Under the pieces are notes generated by a model. It had not been told where the DNA came from and made no database searches. It saw only the letters and a list, made by a program, of their open reading frames with translations. A stretch of 12,187 nucleotides of DNA, from the NCBI GenBank assembly GCA_002454125.1, contig DKII01000127.1:36388-48574 (forward strand), written 5' to 3'. Made by a program: the position numbers and the translations under genes. The stretch is from Novosphingobium sp. UBA6722. GTDB taxonomy: Bacteria > Pseudomonadota > Alphaproteobacteria > Sphingomonadales > Sphingomonadaceae. Below, piece after piece: positions 1-6,444 of this stretch (position 1 is the stretch's first letter; every line of letters begins with the position of its first letter).

Positions 1-1272
1 GAGGAAGCCGGTGTTGATGAACACGATCCGGTCCTTCACCGCATGGATGCAGGCGGCAAGGTTGGCCGAGGTGCGGCGTTCCTCATCCATCACGCCCACC
101 TTCACGGTGTGACGGGGCAGGCCGAGCAGGTCTTCGACCGCATCGAACAGGTCGTTGGTAAAGGCGCACTCTTCCGGCCCGTGCTGCTTGGGCTTGACGA
201 TGTAGATGCTGCCGTGGCGGCCGTTGCCGTACTTGCACAGCCCGGCCCGGTCATGCGCGCCGATCGCGCTGGTGACGACGGCGTCCATGATCCCTTCCGG
301 AATCTCGCTGCCATCGGCCAGCAGGATCGCCGGATTGGTCATCAGATGGCCGACATTGCGGACGAACAGCAGGCTGCGGCCCGGCAGGGTGAGATCGCCC
401 CAAACCCGGTCACCATTGAGGGTGCGGGTCATCTTGCGCCCGCCCTTCTCGAAGGTTTCGGCCAGATCGCCGCGGATCACGCCCAGCCAGTTGCGATAGG
501 CGTTCAGCTTGTCCTCGGCATCGACCGCGGCGATCGAATCCTCAAGGTCGCAGATCGTAGTCAGCGCCGATTCCAGCATCACGTCGGCAATGCCGAGCGG
601 GTCGGTCTTGCCGACCGGGTGATCGCGATCAACCACCACTTCGATGTGCAGGCCGTTGTGGCGGAACAGGTAGCCACCGGGCTTGGTCGCAACGAGGTAT
701 TCACAGGCCCCGCCGCTCAGCGCTGCTTCCCAGCCTGGGATGGCAGAATCGAGGAACTTGCGCACGGCAACGATCACCGCAGCGCCGCGCTCCTCGTCAT
801 AACCGCCCGGCCGCGCAGGCGGGGCATCGAGCGCGTCGGTGCCGTAATAGGCGTCATATAGGCTGCCCCAGCGGGCATTGGCGGCGTTGAGCAGGAAGCG
901 GGCGTTGAGCACCGGCACAACGAGCTGCGGGCCGGCCATGGTTGCGATCTCAGGATCGACGTTCTGGGTGGTAACGGCAAAAGGCGCGGGTTCAGGCACA
1001 AGATAGCCGATCTCGCGCAGGAAGGTCTGATACGCGGCACCGTCGATCGGCTGACCGGCGCGGGCGGTATGCCAGGCATCGATCTGCACCTGCAGATCCT
1101 CGCGCGTCGCCAGCAGCGCCCGATTGACCGGCACGAAGCGCTCCACCAGCGCCGCGAAGCCTGCCCAGAACTGACCCAGATCGTGTCCCAGGGGGCTTAC
1201 GACCTCGTTCTCGATAAAGGCGGCCAGTGCCGCATCGACTTGCAGGCCCGACTTCTCAACCCGATCGCTCAT
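1..1272 (-). CDS. glcB: Malate synthase G, N-terminal 424 codons (3' end outside window)
   Basis: Malate synthase G condenses glyoxylate with acetyl-CoA to malate in the cytoplasm (glyoxylate shunt and glycolate use). The translation carries family hallmarks in order: ATMAGPQLVVPVLNARFLLNAANARW around residues 110-135, a CDLEDSIAAVDAEDK segment, FVRNVGHLMTNPAIL with the presumed catalytic Arg at about 305, the KPKQHGPEE segment, and MDEERRT at 395-401 with a presumed Mg2+ ligand Glu at 397. The frame runs off the window after INTGFL, just before where the family has its second Mg2+ ligand Asp. The rest of the barrel and the C-terminal domain with the catalytic Asp are therefore not visible; the family is about 720 residues long. 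The ATG is preceded by GAGG at 4-5 nt spacing. It is divergent from the arginine operon. The family assignment is firm. It is isoform G rather than the shorter A form, because the inserted N-terminal region is present. Confidence 0.96.
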   Translation of the reverse strand, partial: MSDRVEKSGLQVDAALAAFIENEVVSPLGHDLGQFWAGFAALVERFVPVNRALLATREDLQVQIDAWHTARAGQPIDGAAYQTFLREIGYLVPEPAPFAVTTQNVDPEIATMAGPQLVVPVLNARFLLNAANARWGSLYDAYYGTDALDAPPARPGGYDEERGAAVIVAVRKFLDSAIPGWEAALSGGACEYLVATKPGGYLFRHNGLHIEVVVDRDHPVGKTDPLGIADVMLESALTTICDLEDSIAAVDAEDKLNAYRNWLGVIRGDLAETFEKGGRKMTRTLNGDRVWGDLTLPGRSLLFVRNVGHLMTNPAILLADGSEIPEGIMDAVVTSAIGAHDRAGLCKYGNGRHGSIYIVKPKQHGPEECAFTNDLFDAVEDLLGLPRHTVKVGVMDEERRTSANLAACIHAVKDRIVFINTGFL

Positions 1273-1297
1273 TGTACCTCACACAGCATGAATCGCG

Positions 1298-1315
1298 CAG
1301 CACGGCAGCGTGCTG
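1298..1315. promoter_or_regulatory. Perfect 7-bp inverted repeat, candidate operator
   Basis: CAGCACG and CGTGCTG are separated by 4 nt in the divergent region, 25 bp upstream of the glcB start. It could be a dimeric regulator site for glcB or the M20-astAB operon, or a small hairpin in the glcB leader. There is no T-run, so it is not a terminator. No family-specific operator was recognised. Confidence 0.3.
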
Positions 1316-1380
1316 GCGAGTGGTTCATCAACGATCCCGGGGAGGAAGTCACGCGCCTATGCCGCATGTGCGAAAGGATG

Positions 1381-1452
1381 GCAACGGGTCAGGCGTGGAC
1401 GCCGCGCTGCCGGGGGTTGGAAGCCCCTTCCGCCTCGGCTAGAGGTCGTTGC
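1381..1452 (+). promoter_or_regulatory. Possible structured 5' leader before the M20-astA-astB operon
   Basis: GCAACG at 1381-1386 can pair with CGTTGC at 1447-1452, enclosing two local hairpins. One is GGCG/CGCC at 1392-1403 with loop TGGA. The other is GCCGGGGG at 1409-1416 against CCCC at 1424-1427 and CGGC at 1436-1439. The closing stem would lie between the ribosome binding site (GAGG, 1442-1445) and the start codon at 1455, so it could affect initiation. No known riboswitch class was recognised, and GC-rich DNA folds easily by chance. Confidence 0.22.
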
Positions 1453-1454
1453 AC

Positions 1455-2666
1455 ATGCAACAACTTACCCCTGCCGAAGCCGCGCTGATCGCCAGCGTCG
1501 ATGCTGCGCCGATGCTGGATCAGGTGCTGGCCTGGAGTGCGGTGAATACCGGCACGGGCAACCGGGCGGGCCTGGCACAGTATGTCGCCATGCTGGCAGA
1601 CGAATTTGCCGCACTGCCGGGGGAGATCGCGCTGGTCGATCCGGCCAAGGTTGGTGCCGTCGCCGCCGACGGACGCGAGATCGAGGTGACCTATGGCAAG
1701 CACCTGGTGCTGCGGGTCCGGCCCGGCGCCAACCGCCGCTTCCTGCTGACCGGGCACATGGATACGGTCTTCCCCGCCGACCATTCGTTCCAAAACACCC
1801 GCTGGCTCGATGACGAGACGCTGAATGGCCCCGGCGTTGCCGACATGAAGGGCGGGATCGCCGTCATCCTTGCCGCGCTCAAGGCGTTCGAAGGCAGCGC
1901 CGCCGCATCGGGCGTGGGCTATGATGTGCTGCTCAATTCGGACGAGGAAACCGGCAGCCTCTCCTCCGCCCCGCTGATCGCCGAACTGGCGGCGGGGAAA
2001 GTGGCGGCGCTGACCTATGAACCGTCGGCTCTGCCCGATGGCACCTTGGCGGGCGCACGCGGTGGCAGCGGCAATTACAGCCTGATCGTGACCGGCAAGT
2101 CGGCTCACGCCGGTCGCAACCCGCAGGATGGCCGCAATGCCATCGTCGCCGCAGCCGCGCTGGCATTGGGCCTCAAGACACTGCAGCGGCCGGGCCTCAG
2201 CATCAATCCAGCCAGGATCGACGGCGGCAGCGCCAACAATGTCGTGCCTGATCATGCCGTGCTGCGCTTCAACATCCGTCCGATGGAAACCGAGCTGGCG
2301 GAATGGTTCGAGCAGCAGGTCCAGCAGCTGATTGCGGCCGTTGCGGCCGAGCACGAAGTTTCGATCCACCGTCATGGCGGGATCAGCCGCCCGCCCAAGC
2401 CGCTTGATCCTCCGGCCGAACGTCTGATCGAACTGGTCCGGACGTGCGGCGCGGCGCTCGGCCAGTCGATCCGCTGGCAGAGCTCCGGCGGGGTCTGCGA
2501 TGGCAACAATATCGCCGCCTGCGGCGTCCCCGTTGTCGATACAATGGGCGTGCGCGGGGGGTCGATCCATTCACCGGACGAGTTCCTGATCGTCCCCAGC
2601 CTGGCCGAGCGCGCGCAATTGTCCGCCCTCGTCCTGCACCGTCTTGCTACCGGAGTAACCTTGTGA
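1455..2666 (+). CDS. M20 family metallohydrolase, carboxypeptidase G2-like
   Basis: This is a cytoplasmic two-zinc amidohydrolase of 403 residues with no signal peptide. The M20 metal set is complete: GHMDT (His101, Asp103), GVADMKGG (Asp130), SDEETGS (Glu164 general base, Glu165), YEPS (Glu189) and IHSPDE (His372). SAHAG (His218) marks the dimerisation or lid domain at about residues 200-300. The layout is closest to glutamate carboxypeptidase (CPG2), which releases glutamate from N-acyl-glutamates; acetylornithine deacetylase and DapE are related alternatives. The ATG is chosen over an in-frame TTG at 1449 because GAGG (1442-1445) lies 9 nt before the ATG but only 3 nt before the TTG. The stop overlaps the astA start by 4 nt (GTGA), so translation is probably coupled. 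A role as N-succinylglutamate hydrolase is inferred from this context. Confidence 0.9.
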   Translation: MQQLTPAEAALIASVDAAPMLDQVLAWSAVNTGTGNRAGLAQYVAMLADEFAALPGEIALVDPAKVGAVAADGREIEVTYGKHLVLRVRPGANRRFLLTGHMDTVFPADHSFQNTRWLDDETLNGPGVADMKGGIAVILAALKAFEGSAAASGVGYDVLLNSDEETGSLSSAPLIAELAAGKVAALTYEPSALPDGTLAGARGGSGNYSLIVTGKSAHAGRNPQDGRNAIVAAAALALGLKTLQRPGLSINPARIDGGSANNVVPDHAVLRFNIRPMETELAEWFEQQVQQLIAAVAAEHEVSIHRHGGISRPPKPLDPPAERLIELVRTCGAALGQSIRWQSSGGVCDGNNIAACGVPVVDTMGVRGGSIHSPDEFLIVPSLAERAQLSALVLHRLATGVTL

Positions 2667-3694
2667 CTTTCGTGATCCGTGCGGCCAATGCCGCCGACCT
2701 CCAGCACCTGTACGAGATGGCCAAGCGCACTGGCGGCGGCTTCACCAACCTGCCGCCCGATCGCAAGGCGCTGACCGCCAAGCTGGAGCGCGGCGCCCAG
2801 GCCTTTGCCCGGACCGAGGATACGCTTGGCGATGATCTGTTCGTCTTCGTGCTGGAGAACACCGCAACCGGCGAAGTGCGCGGCACCTGCCAGGTGTTCT
2901 CGGCCGTGGGTTTGAAGTGGCCGTTCTATTCCTACCGGATCGGCGCACTGACCCAGCACAGCGAGGAACTGGGCCGCACGTTCCGCGCCGACATCCTCAA
3001 CCTGTCGACCGATCTTGAGGGTGCGAGCGAAGTCGGCGGGTTGTTCCTGCACCCGGGCGAACGCGCCGGCGGCCTTGGCTTGCTGATCGCCCGCAGCCGC
3101 TATCTGTTCATCCGCAACCACCGCCAGCGCTTTGCCGACCGGTGCCTTGCCGAACTGCGCGGGGTGATTGACGAAGCGGGCGGATCGCCGTTCTGGGATG
3201 GCGTTGCCGGCCGCTTCTTCGGGATGAATTTCCAGGACGCCGACGAATTCAACGCCAAGTTCGGTAACCAGTTCATTGCCGATCTGATGCCCAAGCACCC
3301 GGTCTACATCGCCATGCTGTCCGATGCGGCCAAGGCCGTGATCGGCGTGCCCCACCCCTCCGGCCGCGCCGCAATGCGGATGCTGGAAGAGGAAGGGTTC
3401 GCCTGGGAGAACTACATCGATATATTCGATGGCGGCCCGACCATGACCGTGCGGACCGACCAGATCCGCTCGATCCGTGAGGCGCAGGACGATCAGGTAA
3501 TCGCAATCGACTCGGCGCTCGGCGATCACAAGGGCGGCGAAAAGCGGTTGCTCGCGACGGGCAAGCTGGCCGGCTTCCGCACGGCCTATGGCTGGGTCGA
3601 GCAGCGCGAAGGCGGCATTGCGCTGGATCCCGGCGGGGCCGCGCTGCTGGGGGTAGAGCCCGGCATGACTGTCACCCATGTTGCGCGGGGTTGA
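2663..3694 (+). CDS. astA: Arginine N-succinyltransferase
   Basis: AstA transfers succinyl from succinyl-CoA to the alpha-amino group of arginine, the first step of the arginine succinyltransferase (AST) pathway. The 343-residue product matches the family's usual length of about 340. The N-terminus VIRAANAADLQHLYEMAKRTGGGFTNLP is the typical AstA opening. The middle carries STDLEGASEVGGLFLHPGERAGGLGLLIARSRYLFI (about 115-150), ending in the acyl-CoA binding region of this GNAT-like fold, and FWDGVAGRFFGMNFQDAD (177-194). The start is GTG, with GGAG at 2652-2655 and 7 nt spacing. The frame is open further upstream (to about 2444), but that part lies inside the M20 gene. It overlaps that gene by 4 nt and is followed 3 nt later by astB. 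Confidence 0.96.
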   Translation: MTFVIRAANAADLQHLYEMAKRTGGGFTNLPPDRKALTAKLERGAQAFARTEDTLGDDLFVFVLENTATGEVRGTCQVFSAVGLKWPFYSYRIGALTQHSEELGRTFRADILNLSTDLEGASEVGGLFLHPGERAGGLGLLIARSRYLFIRNHRQRFADRCLAELRGVIDEAGGSPFWDGVAGRFFGMNFQDADEFNAKFGNQFIADLMPKHPVYIAMLSDAAKAVIGVPHPSGRAAMRMLEEEGFAWENYIDIFDGGPTMTVRTDQIRSIREAQDDQVIAIDSALGDHKGGEKRLLATGKLAGFRTAYGWVEQREGGIALDPGGAALLGVEPGMTVTHVARG

Positions 3695-3697
3695 GCC

Positions 3698-4948
3698 ATG
3701 AGCCTGGTTGAAATCAACTTCGACGGAATTGTCGGGCCAAGCCATAACTATGCCGGCCTGAGCCTGGGCAACATCGCTTCGGCCAGCAATGCCGGCGACA
3801 CCAGCTACCCGCGCGCCGCAGCGCTGCAGGGGCTTGGCAAGATGCGCCACAATCTGGCGCTGGGGCTGACCCAGGGCTTCCTGCTGCCGCTCCCCCGCCC
3901 CAACGCGGCGTTCCTGAGCGCCATTGGTGCGGACGGCAGCGAGGATCGCCGCCTGCTCGCCGCCGCCTGGTCGGCCAGCTCGATGTGGACGGCCAACGCG
4001 GCGACTGTCTCGCCCGGCCCAGACACGGCTGACGGGCGCTGCCATCTGACCACCGCCAACCTTGTCACCATGCCGCACCGGAGCCAGGAATGGCCGGACA
4101 CGGTGAAGCAATTGCGCGTTGCCTTTGCCGACGCGGCGCACTTCACGGTGCACGACGCGGTTCCCGCCTGCTTCGGCGACGAAGGCGCGGCCAATCACAT
4201 GCGGATGGGGACCGGCCACGGCGCCCCCGGCATCGAAATCTTCGTTTACGGCAAGAGCGGCGGCCGCTTCCCCGCCCGTCAGCACGAGCAGGCCAGCCGC
4301 GCCGTTGCGCGCCTGCATGGCCTTGATCCGGCGCGGACCCTGTTCGTCGAGCAGAACCCCGATGCGATCGCGGCCGGGGCGTTCCACAATGATGTGGTGG
4401 CCGTGGCCAATGAACGGGTGCTGTTCACGCACGAACTGGCCTTTGCCGATCCGGAGGGCACCTATGCCGCAATCCGGGAGCTGCTGCCCGAGGCAGAGAT
4501 CGTGGTTGTCCCGGCTGAAGCCGTCAGCTTGGCCGATGCGATCAAATCCTACCTGTTCAACGCTCAGCTCCTCACCCTGCCGTCGGGCGAGATGGGCCTG
4601 GTGATCCCGCTCGAAGCGTGGGAGCACCCGGCCGTTCGCGCCTGGCTTGATACCATGCTGGCCAGCAACGGCCCGATCCGCCGGGTCCTGCCGGTCGATG
4701 TGCGTCAGTCGATGGCCAATGGTGGCGGACCGGCCTGCCTGCGGTTGCGCGTGGTGGCAAACCCGGCAACGGTCGATCCTCGCTTCCTGCTCGACGAGGC
4801 AAAGATCGCGCTGATCGAAACGGTCGTGGCGGCGCATTGGCCTGAATCGATCCGGCCTGACCAACTCGGCGATCCCACCCTTGCCGCCCAGATCGTTGCG
4901 GCCCGCCAGGCCTTGCTCGGAGCGCTTGAACTGGATGAGCTGGCCTGA
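3698..4948 (+). CDS. astB: N-succinylarginine dihydrolase
   Basis: AstB hydrolyses N2-succinylarginine to N2-succinylornithine, two ammonia and CO2, the second AST step. The 416-residue protein starts with EINFDGIVGPSHNYAGLSLGNIAS, the family signature. The catalytic triad of this guanidino-modifying fold is present: Glu162 in FGDEGAANH, His230 in FHNDVVAVAN and Cys347 in NGGGPACLRLRV. The His-to-Cys distance (117) equals that recalled for the E. coli enzyme. The protein is somewhat shorter than the roughly 445-residue enterobacterial form. The ATG lies 3 bp after the astA stop, with GGGG at 7 nt spacing, inside the same operon. The later enzymes AstC, AstD and AstE are not in the window; general aminotransferases or genes elsewhere may supply them. 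Confidence 0.96.
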   Translation: MSLVEINFDGIVGPSHNYAGLSLGNIASASNAGDTSYPRAAALQGLGKMRHNLALGLTQGFLLPLPRPNAAFLSAIGADGSEDRRLLAAAWSASSMWTANAATVSPGPDTADGRCHLTTANLVTMPHRSQEWPDTVKQLRVAFADAAHFTVHDAVPACFGDEGAANHMRMGTGHGAPGIEIFVYGKSGGRFPARQHEQASRAVARLHGLDPARTLFVEQNPDAIAAGAFHNDVVAVANERVLFTHELAFADPEGTYAAIRELLPEAEIVVVPAEAVSLADAIKSYLFNAQLLTLPSGEMGLVIPLEAWEHPAVRAWLDTMLASNGPIRRVLPVDVRQSMANGGGPACLRLRVVANPATVDPRFLLDEAKIALIETVVAAHWPESIRPDQLGDPTLAAQIVAARQALLGALELDELA

Positions 4949-4980
4949 CGTCGGACCGCCTTACAACCGGGTATAGCGTT

Positions 4981-5022
4981 AACCAATGCCTTGCGCAGAT
5001 GTCCTGATTTGGCATGATGGTT
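4981..5022. repeat. Imperfect inverted repeat downstream of astB
   Basis: AACCAATGCC (4981-4990) pairs with GGCATGATGGTT (5011-5022) over 10 bp with a 2-nt bulge (GA) and a 20-nt loop. It lies 32 bp after the astB stop. No T-run follows, so it is a poor intrinsic terminator. It could be an mRNA 3' end structure or a protein binding site, and its right arm overlaps the sigma-54-like element. Confidence 0.35.
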
Positions 5023-5025
5023 GCT
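5010..5025 (+). promoter_or_regulatory. Candidate sigma-54 (-24/-12) promoter
   Basis: TGGCATGATGGTTGCT fits the sigma-54 pattern TGGCAY-R-N4-TTGCW with correct spacing. The GG is at 5011-5012 and the GC at 5023-5024. Predicted transcription would begin near 5036, about 20 nt before the ATG of the small membrane protein. No activator site was identified. Confidence 0.4.
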
Positions 5026-5055
5026 CAAATCCTTGTTAAGGACGCGCGAGGGACC

Positions 5056-5286
5056 ATGCTGCACAAGATCAGTCGATTGTTTGTGATCAAGACCCCGCTC
5101 GAGGCCTATCTGATCATCTATGCCCTGGCATTGGGCGCGGTTGAGCGCGGCTCGGTCTACCTGACCAAATTCCCAGGTTTTGGCGGCAAGCTGCTGTTCC
5201 TCGCGTGCACCTGCGCCGTCTTCATGGCCGGCGCCAAGATCCTCGACTGCCTGAAGCACGAGAAAAGGCTGGCGGAAAAATCCTAG
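5056..5286 (+). CDS. Small hypothetical membrane protein (76 aa)
   Basis: This is a short basic-start protein, MLHKISRLFVIKTPLEAYLIIYALALGAVERG, followed by an YLTKFPGFGGK loop and a second hydrophobic stretch LLFLACTCAVFMAGAKILD. It ends in a charged tail (CLKHEKRLAEKS). This suggests two membrane-associated helices with a short glycine-containing turn and both ends cytoplasmic. The function is unknown. The frame can be extended to ATG 5014, but that start falls inside the sigma-54-like element and has no clear ribosome binding site. ATG 5056 follows GAGGGA, whose spacing is short, with AAGGA further upstream, so the start is uncertain. It lies 107 bp after astB and is probably a separate transcription unit. 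Confidence 0.65.
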   Translation: MLHKISRLFVIKTPLEAYLIIYALALGAVERGSVYLTKFPGFGGKLLFLACTCAVFMAGAKILDCLKHEKRLAEKS

Positions 5287-5450
5287 AAGGCTGCCGGAAC
5301 CCGATTGTTTTCAGATTGGCTCAGGCCGGAGCGAGAATGGTGGCGGGCGAGAACCGGCGCGCAGCGACCTTACTGGTCGTGAGCACCGGAAGCGCAGCAG
5401 GCCACCGTTCGCAGCCCGGCATGGGGCAATCTGGAAATGATCGGGAAAGT

Positions 5451-5478
5451 GGGGCGTTTCTGTTGCAAGGTACGCCCC
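5451..5478 (-). terminator. Hairpin after ssrA, possible terminator
   Basis: On the minus strand, GGGGCGT and ACGCCCC form a 7-bp stem with a 14-nt loop, shortly after the ssrA coding piece. The following bases (ACTTTCCC) are a poor T-tract, so termination here would be weak or Rho-assisted. The remaining DNA between the small membrane gene and this hairpin (5287-5450) shows no gene; it holds one small hairpin, CGACC/GGTCG at 5365-5379. Confidence 0.35.
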
Positions 5479-5499
5479 GGACCCCGTTCTTGGTAGTGT

Positions 5500-5777
5500 A
5501 ACTTCAGGCCGCTAGGCCCTAGAATTACGCAGCAAGAGCAAGTGCTTCGTTGTCGTTGGCACTTGTGAGTTTTGAGCCTTGAACGGGTTACTCAGCCCGG
5601 GCGAAAACTGCGCTTTTCAACACACGTCGATCCTAGTTCGGCCCCGTCAACACCTCTGCGACAACAGAGACCCGGATGGTTCCGGGATGGTGATGGTGGA
5701 GCCGCCGGGTACCGCCCCCGGGTCCGCTGCATCTATTGCACGCCGCAATTTATCGCCATAGCCGGGCGAACCCGGCG
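5500..5777 (-). ncRNA. ssrA: Permuted two-piece transfer-messenger RNA (tmRNA)
   Basis: tmRNA rescues stalled ribosomes and tags the incomplete protein for proteolysis. Reading the minus strand, the acceptor piece comes first. It opens near a GCCGGG-TTCG-CCCGGC hairpin (5776-5761) and ends at the encoded CCA at 5694, after a T stem CCGGG/CCCGG and the acceptor strand CGGCTCC. A 48-nt intervening segment (5693-5646) with two hairpins follows. The coding piece then begins at GGGGCCG (5645-5639), which pairs with CGGCTCC to rebuild the 7-bp acceptor stem, and continues into GGATCGACG. The tag frame at 5560-5525 reads ANDNEALALAA then TAA, followed by a GGGCC/GGCCT hairpin (5519-5506). This permuted order is typical of alphaproteobacteria. 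The outer ends are approximate; the CCA, the 5' GGGG and the tag are exact. The T loop (GGCGGTA) is not the canonical TTCRANY. Confidence 0.93.
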
Positions 5778-5783
5778 AGAGCC

Positions 5784-5812
5784 AATATAGGTAAGGCTGG
5801 CACAAATGAAAA
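5784..5812 (-). promoter_or_regulatory. Candidate ssrA promoter
   Basis: The minus strand has TTTTCA (5812-5807, 4 of 6 to TTGACA), a 17-nt spacer, and TATATT (5789-5784, 5 of 6 to TATAAT). Transcription would begin near 5777, just at the first hairpin of the acceptor piece. The -35 element lies inside the tail of the mscL terminator. Confidence 0.45.
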
Positions 5813-5838
5813 GGGCGGGAGCTGTGCCCCCGCCCTTT
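5810..5838 (-). terminator. Rho-independent terminator of mscL
   Basis: A perfect 10-bp stem (AAAGGGCGGG/CCCGCCCTTT) with a 9-nt loop lies 21 bp after the mscL stop. On the minus strand the 3' arm continues into CCCTTTTCATTT, a reasonable T-rich tail. It separates mscL from the following ssrA gene. Confidence 0.75.
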
Positions 5839-5859
5839 CCGATTGCGACCCACCGCAAT

Positions 5860-6264
5860 TCAGCCCTTCTTGAGCGCGTCCCTGATCTCGGTCAGCAGGT
5901 CCACCTCGCTCGGCCCGGCAGCAGCGGGCGGCGGCATCACCTTGTTGGCCTGGCGCACGATCAGGAAGATCACGAAGGCCAGGATCAGGAAATTGATCAC
6001 GGCCGTAACAAAGCTGCCCCAGGCAACTACCGTTGCCCCGGCAGCCTTGGCCGCAGCCAGCGTTGCCCCGGCCGGAGCTTCGCCCGCCAGCACGGTATAC
6101 TTGTTCGAGAAATCGACCCCGCCGGTAATGAAGCCAATCACCGGCATGATTACGTCGTCGGTCAGCGACGAAACGATCTTGCCGAATGCGGCACCGATGA
6201 TCACACCGACAGCCAGATCCAGCACGTTGCCACGCGCGATAAAGGCCTTGAATTCACTAAGCAT
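5860..6264 (-). CDS. mscL: Large-conductance mechanosensitive channel MscL
   Basis: MscL is an inner-membrane homopentameric channel that opens under membrane tension to release solutes during hypo-osmotic shock. The 134-residue protein has the conserved N-terminal amphipathic helix and pore helix (SEFKAFIARGNVLDLAVGVIIGAAFGKIVSSLTDDVIMPVIG, residues 3-44). A periplasmic loop contains Ala and Gly-rich sequence (60-82), the second membrane helix covers about 83-104, and a C-terminal bundle helix follows (EVDLLTEIRDALKKG). The length is normal for the family. The ATG is preceded by GAAGGGG at 7 nt spacing. The gene is divergent from the LemA operon and is followed by its own terminator, so it is probably monocistronic. 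Confidence 0.97.
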   Translation of the reverse strand: MLSEFKAFIARGNVLDLAVGVIIGAAFGKIVSSLTDDVIMPVIGFITGGVDFSNKYTVLAGEAPAGATLAAAKAAGATVVAWGSFVTAVINFLILAFVIFLIVRQANKVMPPPAAAGPSEVDLLTEIRDALKKG

Positions 6265-6367
6265 TGTGCGTCCCCTTCAGTTATCCCCACGGACGTCGAA
6301 ATAGCTGCCACGAAAGGCAATACAGGACAACAATCAATTGCACCGCAACGATTTTTGCGAGCACCGC

Positions 6368-6395
6368 TTGAACGCGCCGCCCCTCGCGCTACATC
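6368..6395 (+). promoter_or_regulatory. Weak candidate promoter of the LemA-TPM operon
   Basis: TTGAAC (6368-6373) and TACATC (6390-6395) with a 16-nt spacer resemble a sigma-70 promoter (4 of 6 and 3 of 6). A transcript would start near 6402, giving a leader of about 43 nt. No alternative in the 180-bp mscL-LemA divergent region was better. The rest of that region shows no gene. Confidence 0.25.
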
Positions 6396-6444
6396 CATGC
6401 ACAGTCGCGGCCCGATAGGCCGCTCTGGAATAGGGATGCCTTGC

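Noticed and set aside
43..861. 272-codon plus-strand open frame at the window start
   Set aside because: It is the antisense of glcB, whose minus-strand translation matches malate synthase G throughout.
2372..4864. 830-codon open frame on the minus strand
   Set aside because: It lies wholly opposite astA, astB and the end of the M20 gene, which have full catalytic motifs. Its translation is rich in Arg, Gly, His and Gln with no recognisable domain: a GC-rich antisense shadow.
4979..4986. TTAACCAA as a CtrA half-site
   Set aside because: It is one mismatch from the half-site and no second TTAA lies at the proper spacing, so it is easily explained by chance.
5205..5790. Short plus-strand frames between the small membrane gene and mscL
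   Set aside because: Those between 5572 and 5790 overlap the tmRNA gene on the other strand; the one at 5205-5501 overlaps the small membrane gene out of frame. None has a ribosome binding site or protein-like composition.
5806..6444. Long upstream extension of the LemA reading frame
   Set aside because: It runs antisense through mscL and the divergent promoter region. The lipoprotein signal and ribosome binding site fix the start at 6445.
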